Origin: Parablautia muri
Lineage (GTDB): Bacteria; Bacillota; Clostridia; Lachnospirales; Lachnospiraceae
Assembly (NCBI RefSeq): GCF_009917485.1
Contig: NZ_QZDT01000004.1
Span: 1-64,000 of the forward strand
Direction: 5' to 3'
DNA: 64,000 bases
The translations under genes and the position numbers were made by a program. This document shows, piece after piece, positions 9,341 through 17,315 of the stretch. Every line of letters begins with the position of its first letter. The first letter of the stretch is position 1. Under the pieces are notes generated by a model. That model was given only the letters and a program-made list of their open reading frames with translations, did no database searches and had not been told where the DNA came from.

Positions 9341-9380
9341 TTACAATAAGCTGACTTGCAAAGCGTGGCAGCGTTTGTTT
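9341..9380. repeat. Intergenic repeat family 2, copy 1
   Basis: Begins TTACAATAAGCTGAC and ends GGCAGCGTTTGTT. The same layout, TTA(A)CAAT ... GC-rich middle ... CAGCGTTTG, is found at 26882-26920, 34311-34352 and 50786-50827. Confidence 0.6.
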
Positions 9381-9532
9381 TCTTCTTTTATAATTTTATC
9401 ACAGGTTTCTTTTGGGGGAAACCGATTATTAAAAACATACTGTTGAAAACATATAGTGTTTCATATATACTTTTTGTAACATTAAAACACTTTTTATCAA
9501 ATTTGCGGTCTGTGGACGGCACGGAGGACAAG

Positions 9533-9594
9533 TTTGGAAGTAAACTTCCAAATTCTTTGTCGGCGGCATACCGCAAGCAAAGCTTGCGATATGC
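9533..9594. repeat. Intergenic repeat family 4, copy 1 (double palindrome)
   Basis: Two hairpins in a row: TTTGGAAG-taaa-CTTCCAAA (9533-9552) and CGCAAGC-aaa-GCTTGCG (9572-9588), the latter extended by flanking GCATA/TATGC. A second copy with the same two hairpins is at 25110-25200. Both copies end directly upstream of the ribosome binding site of a gene. Confidence 0.65.
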
Positions 9595-9608
9595 GGGAAG
9601 GAGTAAAA

Positions 9609-10376
9609 ATGAATTACGAAAGTTTATATCAGGCTTTACAACCTGACCAGAAATCTTTAAAGGATTCCCTGACTTTACTGCAAAAGCTTCAAAAAGCTTT
9701 GAATCGTGAAGCGGAGAGCGGCGAAATGAAAAATTTTATCCGGGATCTACGCGCCATGAAAGAGGCCGTGGGTGTGTTGACGAAAGCTTTGGAGAATCTG
9801 GAGGAGTCGGTTGATGGCTTTGATACGAAGGCTTATTTTGAGAATGGGGAATTTGCCGAACAGATGATAGAAATTTGCCGGGAAAAGGGCGTGAATGTAC
9901 GCGGCGAGTTTCCTGTTTATGAAATGTTCCCTTATCGTGTGAGAGTGGATGTAGAAAATCAGGATCTTTTTCTGGACCGCAAGAAAGTACAGTGCGTGAG
10001 GCCGCAAAGCTTTGTGGAGACGGTTCAAAAGGGACAGGAAAAACTAAATAAAGCGAATTTTAACGCTTCTACTTTTGTGAACGAACTGGCGGATGCATAT
10101 GATTTGGCCATATTAAAAGGAAGAAAAAGAGTGGGATCGGATCTGTACTTAACGAATATCTATAAAGTTCTTGCACCTATGAGCCGTTTCAGAAAGGATT
10201 ATGATCAGAATAATTTTGCTTTTGATGTGGCAAGGCTGTATACTTCCGGAGTGGAAGAAACAAAGACTGGCAGAAAATTTCAATTTGGACCTAGCCGAAA
10301 TAACGATAAAGCCATTCGTATCCTGGATAAGGAGGGGAAGGAACAATTTCTCGCTACCATCCGTTTCTATGATTAG
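9609..10376 (+). CDS. Unknown protein, first gene of the two-ATPase operon
   Basis: 255 aa, start ATG with GGAAGGAG upstream. I do not recognise the family. Residues about 1-85 are strongly helical and likely coiled coil (YQALQPDQKSLKDSLTLLQ, then LRAMKEAVGVLTKALENLEE). The rest looks like a compact mixed domain: a middle beta-rich part (FPVYEMFPYRVRVDVENQ), a helical part (FVNELADAYDLAILKGRK) and a basic C-terminal part (GRKFQFGPSRNNDKAIRIL). No signal peptide or membrane segment. It precedes two P-loop ATPases by 126 bases and is divergent from an SF2 helicase, so it may be an adaptor or DNA-binding subunit of that complex. That role is inference from position only. Confidence 0.85.
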   Translation: MNYESLYQALQPDQKSLKDSLTLLQKLQKALNREAESGEMKNFIRDLRAMKEAVGVLTKALENLEESVDGFDTKAYFENGEFAEQMIEICREKGVNVRGEFPVYEMFPYRVRVDVENQDLFLDRKKVQCVRPQSFVETVQKGQEKLNKANFNASTFVNELADAYDLAILKGRKRVGSDLYLTNIYKVLAPMSRFRKDYDQNNFAFDVARLYTSGVEETKTGRKFQFGPSRNNDKAIRILDKEGKEQFLATIRFYD

Positions 10377-10448
10377 CGCCCGTTGTGACGGTATCCCAGG
10401 ATCGGTTCGGGATGCGCCGGGAGTAGAAGAAGGAAGGACAACGGCTGA

Positions 10449-10474
10449 CAAATTTGCGCTTACGCTCAAATTTG
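10449..10474. repeat. Intergenic repeat family 3, copy 1
   Basis: CAAATTTG at 10449-10456 is repeated at 10467-10474, with GCGCTTACGCT between. CAAATTTG is itself a palindrome. The same pair with the same 18-base spacing is at 39905-39930, and looser copies are at 52797-52823 and 61989-62020. It fills much of the 126-base gap upstream of the first ATPase gene. Confidence 0.6.
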
Positions 10475-10502
10475 AGGGCAATTAAAAATAGGGAGGATGA
10501 AA

Positions 10503-11705
10503 ATGCCAGAATTAAATGAAATTCCAGATATGGAGGAAATGTACGGCTTCCTGCCGGCAGAGCAGCTCACCTGTGGGATTCAGTTTCTCACAGATTTTTG
10601 GAGGGAGAAGTATCTTCAGGAATATATTCGAAATGGCGGAAGTAAGATTAAGTTTGTAACGGGGCGGCCGGGGAGTGGGAAGACGCATTTTCTGCGATTA
10701 ATGACATCTATTGCTCAAAAGGAAAATTATAAGACAATTCAGTTTTCCGCCAGGGATGTATGGATGCATGATTTTAAGGAGATTTACATAGAAATATTTC
10801 AGCAGTGCGATATTTTAAATTGCCTGGAAGCAGTTAGCCATTGCCTGATACAGGAAATGGGATTTGACCATCATGATATTCCGGAGGGTATGAAATTTAT
10901 TGATTATCTTTCCCAGAATGGAATGGGGGACGCACTGACAAAGCGTGAAATCCGCACGCAGCTGCGGCATTTTTTCCTGAAAAATCCCATGATGGATAAT
11001 AACTTTGCACTTGCGTGCAGTATGTTGACCGGAAGTATTTTAGGGTATCCCATTTTAGAGGAGCAGAACCAGGAGTTGCTTTTAGGATGGCTTGAGGGAG
11101 ACCGCTCAATTAAGCTTTCCCAGCTTCGCGCACTGGAATTCTATCCCAGCCGTATTACAAAATATAATGCAAGGCATATGCTCCGCTCTCTGGCGGAGCT
11201 GATTCGAATGGGGGGTTATTCGGGGCTGTTTATTTCGGTTGACAATCTGGAAATTTTAATCAGCCGCTCCAGCTTAGAACCAGTGCATTATACGAAAATG
11301 AAACGTGAGGATACCTATGAGAGTATCCGTCAGTTGATTGATGATATTGACAGCATGAGAAACATTATGTTCGTCTATTCCTTTGACAGGGATTTGATTG
11401 ACAATGAAAATGCAGGGCTAAAGTCCTATCAGGCATTATGGATGCGGATACAGAATGAGATTGTGGGGGAGCGGTTTAACCGTTTTACAGATATGGTGGA
11501 TCTGGATCGGCTTGCCGCCCAGGAGTATTCTCCGGAGGTGATAGTTTCTATTTCCGAGAGCCTGGCCCGAGTGCAGAAAAGCCGTCCGGCCTTAAGCCTT
11601 AATATGGAAACGGCAAAAGAAATTGCGGAAAAGGCGCACACAGGGGCTGTTGGGGTTCCCCAGCTTATCCGAATCGCCATGCAGGGGGTAAAAGCCGATG
11701 TATGA
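10503..11705 (+). CDS. P-loop ATPase, BrxD-like partner (Walker B with Asn)
   Basis: 400 aa from ATG 10503, which sits 6-7 bases after GGGAGG; the ATG at 10497 is too close to that site. Walker A is VTGRPGSGKTHFLRL (about residues 54-63). The Walker B strand is LFISVDNLEIL (about 243-250), with Asn where an active ATPase usually has the catalytic Glu. Later parts (RQLIDDIDSMRNIMFVYSFDRDL and GVPQLIRIAMQG) follow the STAND/AAA-like layout also seen in the next protein. It resembles DUF2791/BrxD-type ATPases of BREX phage-defence loci, more distantly than its neighbour does. Its last codons overlap the next gene by 8 bases (ATGTATGA), so the two are translationally coupled, likely for a fixed-ratio complex. 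Confidence 0.82.
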   Translation: MPELNEIPDMEEMYGFLPAEQLTCGIQFLTDFWREKYLQEYIRNGGSKIKFVTGRPGSGKTHFLRLMTSIAQKENYKTIQFSARDVWMHDFKEIYIEIFQQCDILNCLEAVSHCLIQEMGFDHHDIPEGMKFIDYLSQNGMGDALTKREIRTQLRHFFLKNPMMDNNFALACSMLTGSILGYPILEEQNQELLLGWLEGDRSIKLSQLRALEFYPSRITKYNARHMLRSLAELIRMGGYSGLFISVDNLEILISRSSLEPVHYTKMKREDTYESIRQLIDDIDSMRNIMFVYSFDRDLIDNENAGLKSYQALWMRIQNEIVGERFNRFTDMVDLDRLAAQEYSPEVIVSISESLARVQKSRPALSLNMETAKEIAEKAHTGAVGVPQLIRIAMQGVKADV

Positions 11706-12891
11706 TATTGAAGCAAGACATATAATTGAAGCGTTACGCTCCGGTATTCCGTCCCGTGCGGTGGGACAATACTTTTCCGAGGCGCGCCCTAAAATCATGA
11801 AGGAAATATCCGCTCGGCTGGACGGGATATGCGAGCAGGGAAAATCAAGCGGAATGATTATCAGCGGAAAATACGGGGAAGGAAAAACCCATCTGCTGAA
11901 TACGGTGTTTAATCTCGCCCATTCCAATCATATGGTGGTTTCTTATCTTTCTCTCAGTAAGGAGACGCCTATGGATAAGCTTTATTTGGTATATCAGAAA
12001 CTGATCCAGAATACCTATCTTCCCAAAAGACAGCAGCCAGGATTCACATATGAGTTGGAAAAAATATCTGCCGGAAGTCCCGTGGCAAATGAAATGTTGC
12101 TTTACGCAGCAAAGCAGTTAGAGACAGACAAGCTGTATTATTTGTTCCGTTCTTATTTAAACACGGAGGATTCTGACGAAAAATTCCTGTTGCAGGCGGA
12201 TTTGGAAGGAGATTTTATTGCAAATGTTCCTTTAAAAAAGATTTACAAGCGAATTTTTAACCAGCCGGTAAAGTATAATACCAATTTCACAAAAACAAAG
12301 CATTGCAGCGATTATTTTTCATTTATGAGTCACCTATTTACCCAGATGGGGTATCATGGATGGGTTATTTTGATAGATGAGACAGAGCTGATGGGTAGAC
12401 TTAGCAAAAAAGCCCGGCTAAATGCCTATCGCAATATGGCGGGGTTTCTTATGCCAAAAGAAGGTCTTGAATCCACTTTCAGCATTTTTGCCCTCAGCGC
12501 ATCCTATGCGGAGGATGTGATTGAGGCAAAGCATGAATATGAAAATCTGGCGGCAATTTATCCTGATGAACCGGAGCCTGCTAAAACGGTTCTGGATCTT
12601 CTGGTAAGAGCGCCTCAACTTTTGCCTTTGACGAGGGATGAAATTCACGAAATTTTGTATAAAATACAGGATTTTCACGGAAAAGCCTATGGATGGAGGC
12701 CCAATTTTTCCATAGAATCATTAGCGGAGGCAACTCAGTCAGGAGGGTATTTACTCAGAACCAAAATCCGGGCAGCCATCGAATTTTTAGACCAGCTTTA
12801 TCAATATGGAAAAGCAGGAAAAACTACGATTAATGAATTAGGAGAGGAAACCTTTACGGAGGATGTTCCTTCTATTGAGGATATTGAGTAA
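11698..12891 (+). CDS. BrxD-like P-loop ATPase (DUF2791 type)
   Basis: 397 aa. The N-terminus IEALRSGIPSRAVGQYF is the characteristic opening I associate with BrxD/DUF2791 proteins; Walker A is ISGKYGEGKTHLLNTV (about residues 57-66) and Walker B is WVILIDETELM (about 222-228) with an intact DE pair. BrxD is a component of some BREX anti-phage systems, whose exact function is not settled. Here it is coupled to a second ATPase with an altered Walker B, so one subunit may hydrolyse ATP while the other is structural. No BREX methyltransferase (pglX) or phosphatase (pglZ) is in the window, so this is not a standard BREX locus. The operon ends here; the GH3 gene starts 116 bases later. Confidence 0.8.
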   Translation: MYDIEARHIIEALRSGIPSRAVGQYFSEARPKIMKEISARLDGICEQGKSSGMIISGKYGEGKTHLLNTVFNLAHSNHMVVSYLSLSKETPMDKLYLVYQKLIQNTYLPKRQQPGFTYELEKISAGSPVANEMLLYAAKQLETDKLYYLFRSYLNTEDSDEKFLLQADLEGDFIANVPLKKIYKRIFNQPVKYNTNFTKTKHCSDYFSFMSHLFTQMGYHGWVILIDETELMGRLSKKARLNAYRNMAGFLMPKEGLESTFSIFALSASYAEDVIEAKHEYENLAAIYPDEPEPAKTVLDLLVRAPQLLPLTRDEIHEILYKIQDFHGKAYGWRPNFSIESLAEATQSGGYLLRTKIRAAIEFLDQLYQYGKAGKTTINELGEETFTEDVPSIEDIE

Positions 12892-13007
12892 CGGTTGGCA
12901 GAAGGTATTGTCTGTAGTGCCGGTGATGGCAGGTATGGAAATATGAAATTCAGACGGTATATGGCGATGATATGAAATGTGCTACAGAGCAGGAATGGGG
13001 GTAAGAT

Positions 13008-15230
13008 ATGAAAAGAGAAGATTTGAAAGCTTTACTGGAAGATATGTCCCTGCAGGAAAAGGTCGATCAGATGATGCAGTTAATGGGAGTGTTTTATCTG
13101 GATGACGCGGAGGGCGTCTTAACAGGACCGGCAAGGCAGCTGGGCGTAGGGGAGGAAGACTTTTGGATGGCAGGATCCATTTTGGGAACCTACGGGGCGG
13201 AGCAGCTTATGGCGATTCAAAGGAAGTACATGGAAAAGCAGCCTCATCATATTCCCATGTTGTTTATGATGGATGTGATTCATGGGATGAAGACCATATT
13301 TCCCATGCCGCTAGCCCAGGGGGCAACCTTTGAGCCGGAGCTTTCCGGTAAGTGTGCATCGGCAGCGGCGAAGGAAGCTGCAGTAAGCGGACTCCATGTG
13401 ACCTTTAGTCCAATGGTGGATTTGGTCAGGGATGCCAGGTGGGGCCGGGTGATGGAGTCTACCGGTGAGGATCCTTACTTGAACGGCTTATTTGCAAAAG
13501 CGCAGGTGGAGGGTTTTCAGGGAGATGATATGGGTAAGCCCTACAAGGTATGCTCCTGTGTGAAGCATTTTGCTGCCTATGGCGGGGCCCAGGCCGGCCG
13601 GGATTACAATACTGTGGAGCTAAGTGAGCACACACTGAGAGAGTTTTATCTGCCTTCTTATAAAGCAGGGATTGATGCAGGTGTGGGAATGGTAATGACC
13701 TCCTTTAATACGGTGAATGGCATTCCTGCCAGCACAAATCGCTGGCTGATGCGGGATATTTTGCGGGGTGAGATGGGCTTTGACGGCGTTTTGATTTCTG
13801 ATTTTTCGGCTATTTTGGAGACCGTTGCACATGGACACAGTGAGGATGAAGCAGACGCCGCAAAGAAGGCATTGGAAGCCGGTGTAGATATCGATATGAT
13901 GACCAGCGTATATGCCGCAAATTTGTGCAGACTGGTGGAGGAAGGAACGGTCAGCGAAGCTCTGATTGATGAAAGTGTAATGAGGATATTGGAGTTGAAA
14001 AATAAGCTTGGATTGTTTGAAAATCCATATAAGGACGCCAATTCGGAGGAAGAAAAAACCATTATTTTATGTGACGAACATAGAAAGCTGGCCAGAGAAG
14101 CAGCTGGAAAATCCTTTGTACTGCTAAAAAATGAGGGACTTTTGCCTATTGATATGGGGAAAAAGGCAGCTTTTGTAGGGCCTTATACTAACTGCAAAGA
14201 AATCATCAGCAGCTGGGCGGTAACGGGGGATACTTCCGCTTGCGTGACAATTGAAGAAGCGGCAAAAGAGGTATTTGACCTTACCCGAACCTCATTCCAT
14301 CAGGGATGCCAGATACTGGCGAATGACTATCACCTAACCGGTTTTGGTAATTTGGGTGAATCGGTTCCCAAGGAGCTTTCAGAGGAAGAACAAAAGAAAA
14401 TGTTTGAGGAAGCGCTTACAGCAGCCAAGGAAGCGGACCTTGTGGTTATGCCTCTTGGAGAGCATTTTCTGCAAAGTGGGGAAGCAACCAGCCGGGCTAT
14501 GATTGATATACCGGAAATTCAAATGAATCTTTTTAGGGAAGTGGCCAAGGTAAATGATAATATAGTGGTGGTGCTTTTTAATGGGAGACCTTTGGATTTG
14601 CGGGAAATCAGTAAAACAGCTAAAGCAATCTTGGATGTATGGTTCCCAGGTACAGAAGGGGGACATGCGATTGTGGATGCATTGACCGGAAAAATAAATC
14701 CGTCCGGAAAGCTGCCTATGAGTTTTCCTTATTGTGTGGGTCAGGTGCCTGTACATTATAATGAATATGCCACTGGCCGGCCGAATCTTGAAGGGATGCA
14801 GGAGAGATTTAAATCAAAATATATTGATATTCCTAATGAGCCGTTATATCCTTTTGGGTATGGACTAAGCTATACTAATTTTGAAATTTCGCCTGTGACG
14901 ATTAGCAAAGATATAGTAACGGATGGACAGTCGATTAAGGCAAGTGTGACGGTGAAAAATATAGGGCAAGTGGAAGGAACAGAGGTTATTCAGCTCTACA
15001 TTCAGGATGTGGCAGCCAGTGTAGTGCGTCCGGTGAAGGAGCTGAAAGGATTTGAAAAGGTAAAGCTTTGTCCGAATGAGGAAAAGCAGGTAGAATTTAC
15101 AATTGATGAGCCAATGCTTCGATTCCTTCGGGCGGACGGCACGGTGGGAAGTGATGAAGGTAAATTCCGAATTTGGATTGGTAGCAATAGTGATACGAAG
15201 AATGAGGCAGTATTCAACTGCCGGAAGTAG
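13008..15230 (+). CDS. Beta-glucosidase-type glycoside hydrolase, family GH3
   Basis: 740 aa, ATG preceded by GGGGG TAAG. N-terminal (alpha/beta)8 barrel with FTFSPMVDLVRDARWGRVMESTGEDPYL-type motifs (seen as PMVDLVRDARWGR and STGEDPYLNG) and KHFAAYGG; the likely nucleophile Asp lies in GVLISDFSAI (about residue 264, usually SDW in the family). A C-terminal (alpha/beta)6 sandwich (FVLLKNEGLLPI, LFNGRPLDL, VWFPGTEGGHAI) and a fibronectin type III-like domain (VTVKNIGQVEGTEVIQLY) complete the usual BglX layout and length. No signal peptide, so it splits imported beta-linked glucosides or oligosaccharides in the cytoplasm. It is monocistronic, with a terminator at 15302-15337. Confidence 0.93.
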   Translation: MKREDLKALLEDMSLQEKVDQMMQLMGVFYLDDAEGVLTGPARQLGVGEEDFWMAGSILGTYGAEQLMAIQRKYMEKQPHHIPMLFMMDVIHGMKTIFPMPLAQGATFEPELSGKCASAAAKEAAVSGLHVTFSPMVDLVRDARWGRVMESTGEDPYLNGLFAKAQVEGFQGDDMGKPYKVCSCVKHFAAYGGAQAGRDYNTVELSEHTLREFYLPSYKAGIDAGVGMVMTSFNTVNGIPASTNRWLMRDILRGEMGFDGVLISDFSAILETVAHGHSEDEADAAKKALEAGVDIDMMTSVYAANLCRLVEEGTVSEALIDESVMRILELKNKLGLFENPYKDANSEEEKTIILCDEHRKLAREAAGKSFVLLKNEGLLPIDMGKKAAFVGPYTNCKEIISSWAVTGDTSACVTIEEAAKEVFDLTRTSFHQGCQILANDYHLTGFGNLGESVPKELSEEEQKKMFEEALTAAKEADLVVMPLGEHFLQSGEATSRAMIDIPEIQMNLFREVAKVNDNIVVVLFNGRPLDLREISKTAKAILDVWFPGTEGGHAIVDALTGKINPSGKLPMSFPYCVGQVPVHYNEYATGRPNLEGMQERFKSKYIDIPNEPLYPFGYGLSYTNFEISPVTISKDIVTDGQSIKASVTVKNIGQVEGTEVIQLYIQDVAASVVRPVKELKGFEKVKLCPNEEKQVEFTIDEPMLRFLRADGTVGSDEGKFRIWIGSNSDTKNEAVFNCRK

Positions 15231-15301
15231 GATAAAATAAATGGGATCGAACACGGTCATAATTTGCAAACCAGCTCATGAATAAGGATTAGGAATAAAA
15301 A

Positions 15302-15337
15302 GCTCCGGCATAATAAACCATGCCGGAGCGAGTTTTT
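15302..15337. terminator. Rho-independent terminator after the GH3 gene
   Basis: A perfect 10-base stem GCTCCGGCAT (15302-15311) / ATGCCGGAGC (15320-15329), followed by GAGTTTTT. It lies between two convergent genes and probably serves the plus-strand GH3 gene. Confidence 0.85.
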
Positions 15338-15380
15338 GTAATCGATGAACTGACACAAGAAGTACGATAGTGCCTGTATT

Positions 15381-16079
15381 CTATTTGAACATTACAGACT
15401 CTATATCACTTGAGAAGCCATCCATGTTGGTAGGCAGCCATGCAACCTTTTCTTTGCCGCTTACGTCAACTTTAAGCTTTTCACAGGTAACAGTGATTTC
15501 GGAAGCTTCTGCACTGGGCTCCATAGCAGCAAGCCCACTTACGAAATCTTTTATGTACTGCTGCATATAAGAATTGAATACATCCATATCACCGTTAGCA
15601 ATAGCCATCTGATCTTCTTCGGTAAGGCTGTCGGTCATCGTTGTAGCAGCGTCCATCATAATCTGAGTCATCTCATCATATGAAAAACCATTTACCTTCA
15701 ATGTAACAATTGTCTGGTCTCCACTTTCAGATGTAATTTCTGCGGTGTAGGTAATCTTGCCGAGCATGGTCATCATGGAATCGCTAAGCTCCTGCACATC
15801 TTCTTCAGAAAGCTCTACACCTGCGCTGGAAAGCTGATCCTTTAATTCGTCTAGCAGCTCAACATTGGCGCCTTCCTCAAAGAAAGCACTGGACACATCT
15901 TCCTCAGAAGCAAATCCCAATAAATCTTTCATGGGAGCAGCATTGTTCTTTGCTGCAAGCTCAAACAGAGCACCTACGGTTTGATCAGCCGGAGCTAACT
16001 TTTCGCCACAACCGGTCAGAGGCATGCACATTACAGCGACCGCTGCAACCACAGCCAGAATTTTCTTGAATTTTTTCAT
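15381..16079 (-). CDS. Secreted lipoprotein of unknown function (DUF5105-like)
   Basis: 232 aa from the ATG at 16079 with AAGGAG upstream. The N-terminus is a lipoprotein signal peptide: KKFKKILAVVAAVAVMCMPLTGCG with lipobox LTGC at about residues 22-25 (written here only as the motif). The mature part is acidic, helical and beta-mixed, with no enzyme motif that I can see (ADQTVGALFELAAKNN, then EITVTCEKLKVDVSGKEKVAW). It looks like the small lipoproteins common in Lachnospiraceae, possibly with a DUF5105-type domain, which I cannot confirm. A good own promoter lies at 16126-16154. Confidence 0.85.
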   Translation of the reverse strand: MKKFKKILAVVAAVAVMCMPLTGCGEKLAPADQTVGALFELAAKNNAAPMKDLLGFASEEDVSSAFFEEGANVELLDELKDQLSSAGVELSEEDVQELSDSMMTMLGKITYTAEITSESGDQTIVTLKVNGFSYDEMTQIMMDAATTMTDSLTEEDQMAIANGDMDVFNSYMQQYIKDFVSGLAAMEPSAEASEITVTCEKLKVDVSGKEKVAWLPTNMDGFSSDIESVMFK

Positions 16080-16125
16080 AATAATTCCAAATTCTCCTTT
16101 CTTTTTGCATTGAAATGCAATACTT

Positions 16126-16154
16126 AGTATAATACGTTTTTTTGATAGTGTAAA
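16126..16154 (-). promoter_or_regulatory. Sigma-A promoter for the lipoprotein gene
   Basis: On the minus strand TTTACA (16154-16149), 17-base spacer, TATACT (16131-16126), about 47 bases before the start codon. Confidence 0.75.
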
Positions 16155-16232
16155 TAGAATATAAGTAAAAAAAAGATAAACTTTTTTTAAGATGGAGTTG
16201 AAAGAGCATACCAAAAAGCGTTTTCTTTGTAC

Positions 16233-16261
16233 TTGCAATTATGAGTTTCTTCTATTATGAT
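16233..16261 (+). promoter_or_regulatory. Promoter of the ZTP-riboswitch purine operon
   Basis: TTGCAA (16233-16238), 17-base spacer, TATGAT (16256-16261). A start near 16268 puts the riboswitch at the very 5' end of the transcript. Confidence 0.7.
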
Positions 16262-16276
16262 AGTGATTAGATACAC

Positions 16277-16386
16277 AACTGACGGAAACAGGAAATGCCT
16301 GGGTAGGACAACCTACAGGGAGTGTATTGTAAGGAATGAGCCGACCGTCTGGGCAGCCCTGATACAGGTATGTCCGGGCGTTTTTT
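16277..16386 (+). ncRNA. ZTP (pfl) riboswitch with intrinsic terminator
   Basis: The aptamer carries the two conserved parts of the pfl motif: AACCTACAGGGAGTGTATTG (16310-16329 region) and GCCGACCGTCTGGGCA (16340-16355). It is followed at once by a terminator hairpin, GCCC...GGGC (16356-16379) and a run of T to 16386. Such RNAs bind ZMP/ZTP (AICAR mono- or triphosphate), which build up when 10-formyl-tetrahydrofolate is short, and then let transcription continue. This fits the two genes downstream, which use AICAR and formyl-THF. A further hairpin, GGGGTGCG (16394-16401) / CGCACCCC (16427-16434), lies between terminator and first gene. Confidence 0.87.
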
Positions 16387-16533
16387 ATGCACAGGGGTGC
16401 GCAATATATATTACTGCTTCGCAGCACGCACCCCACGCGGCGAGTAGAGAAAGAAATCTTCCCTATTCGATTTAGGAATAGATAATAGTGAAAGATTGTA
16501 AGGACAAAAATTTTGTTAAGGAGGAAGCGGAGG

Positions 16534-17247
16534 ATGGAGATGTTATCACTTGCCAGGGAGCTTGCGGAAAATGCATATCCAGGAAGGGGAATTGTAATAG
16601 GCAGGTCAAAGGACAAAGCAAATGCTGTAACAGCTTATTTTATTATGGGAAGAAGCTCTAACAGTCGTAACCGTATTTTTTCGGTGGATGGAGAAGGCAT
16701 AAGGACAGAGGCCTTTGATCCTTCTAAGCTGGAGGATTCCAGTCTTATTATTTATGCGCCAGTTAGAGTGTCAGGGCATAGAACCATTGTCACAAACGGA
16801 GATCAGACAGATACGATTTATGAGGGATTTGAAAAGGGGCTTACTTTTGAGCAGTCCTTGAGAAGCCGCGAGTTTGAGCCGGACGGACCTAATTATACAC
16901 CTAGAATTTCGGGGGTTATGCAGATAGAGGATGGGAAATATGCTTATGCCATGTCTATTTTAAAGAGTAACAATGGCAATCCGAAGGGCTGTAATAGGTA
17001 CACCTACACCTATGAAAATCCGGCAGCAGGAGAAGGGCGATTTATCCATACATATCTACATGACGGAAATCCCCTGCCAAGCTTTGCGGGAGAGCCTAAG
17101 TTGGTGGAGATTACAGGAGATATTGATGAATTTACGTCTCTGGTCTGGAACAGCTTAAATGAGGAAAATAAGGTGTCTTTGTTTGTGAGATATATTGATA
17201 TTGCAACAGGGACGTATGAAACACGCATTGTAAATAAAAACAAATAA
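16534..17247 (+). CDS. IMP cyclohydrolase, PurO-like family
   Basis: 237 aa; ATG 16534 is 8-9 bases after AAGGAGG. The product matches the stand-alone IMP cyclohydrolase family (archaeal PurO fold), with AYPGRGIVIGRSKDKANAV at the N-terminus and YFIMGRSSNSRNRIF next to it. It would close the ring of FAICAR to IMP, the last step of purine synthesis, in the cytoplasm. In most bacteria this is the N-terminal half of PurH; here the two activities are in separate genes, the next gene being the transformylase. A ZTP riboswitch controls both. Confidence 0.85.
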   Translation: MEMLSLARELAENAYPGRGIVIGRSKDKANAVTAYFIMGRSSNSRNRIFSVDGEGIRTEAFDPSKLEDSSLIIYAPVRVSGHRTIVTNGDQTDTIYEGFEKGLTFEQSLRSREFEPDGPNYTPRISGVMQIEDGKYAYAMSILKSNNGNPKGCNRYTYTYENPAAGEGRFIHTYLHDGNPLPSFAGEPKLVEITGDIDEFTSLVWNSLNEENKVSLFVRYIDIATGTYETRIVNKNK

Positions 17248-17315
17248 TCTTATGCAATGTTAACTTTTAGATGTAAGCATAAATTTGCTGGCTATTGCCC
17301 AAAATGGAGGATTAT

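Larger units (their letters stand above)
9298..9608. promoter_or_regulatory. Divergent control region with promoter and two repeats
   Basis: 311 bases between the minus-strand SF2 helicase and the plus-strand ATPase operon. A good plus-strand promoter is visible: TTGAAA (9443-9448), 17-base spacer, TATACT (9466-9471). The gap also holds a family-2 repeat (9341-9380) and a family-4 palindrome pair (9533-9594), listed separately. A minus-strand promoter is likely but I cannot place it with confidence. Confidence 0.6.

Noticed and set aside
10201-10485. 94-codon frame across the end of the 255 aa gene and the gap before the ATPase gene
   Set aside because: No ribosome binding site; most of it overlaps a real gene in another frame and the rest is a repeat.
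7720-12891. Calling the helicase/ATPase block a BREX system
   Set aside because: The hallmark genes pglX and pglZ are missing; only a BrxD-like ATPase and a generic helicase are seen.
16257-16475. Short frame over the ZTP riboswitch
   Set aside because: The bases are explained by conserved RNA motifs and a terminator; the frame has no ribosome binding site.
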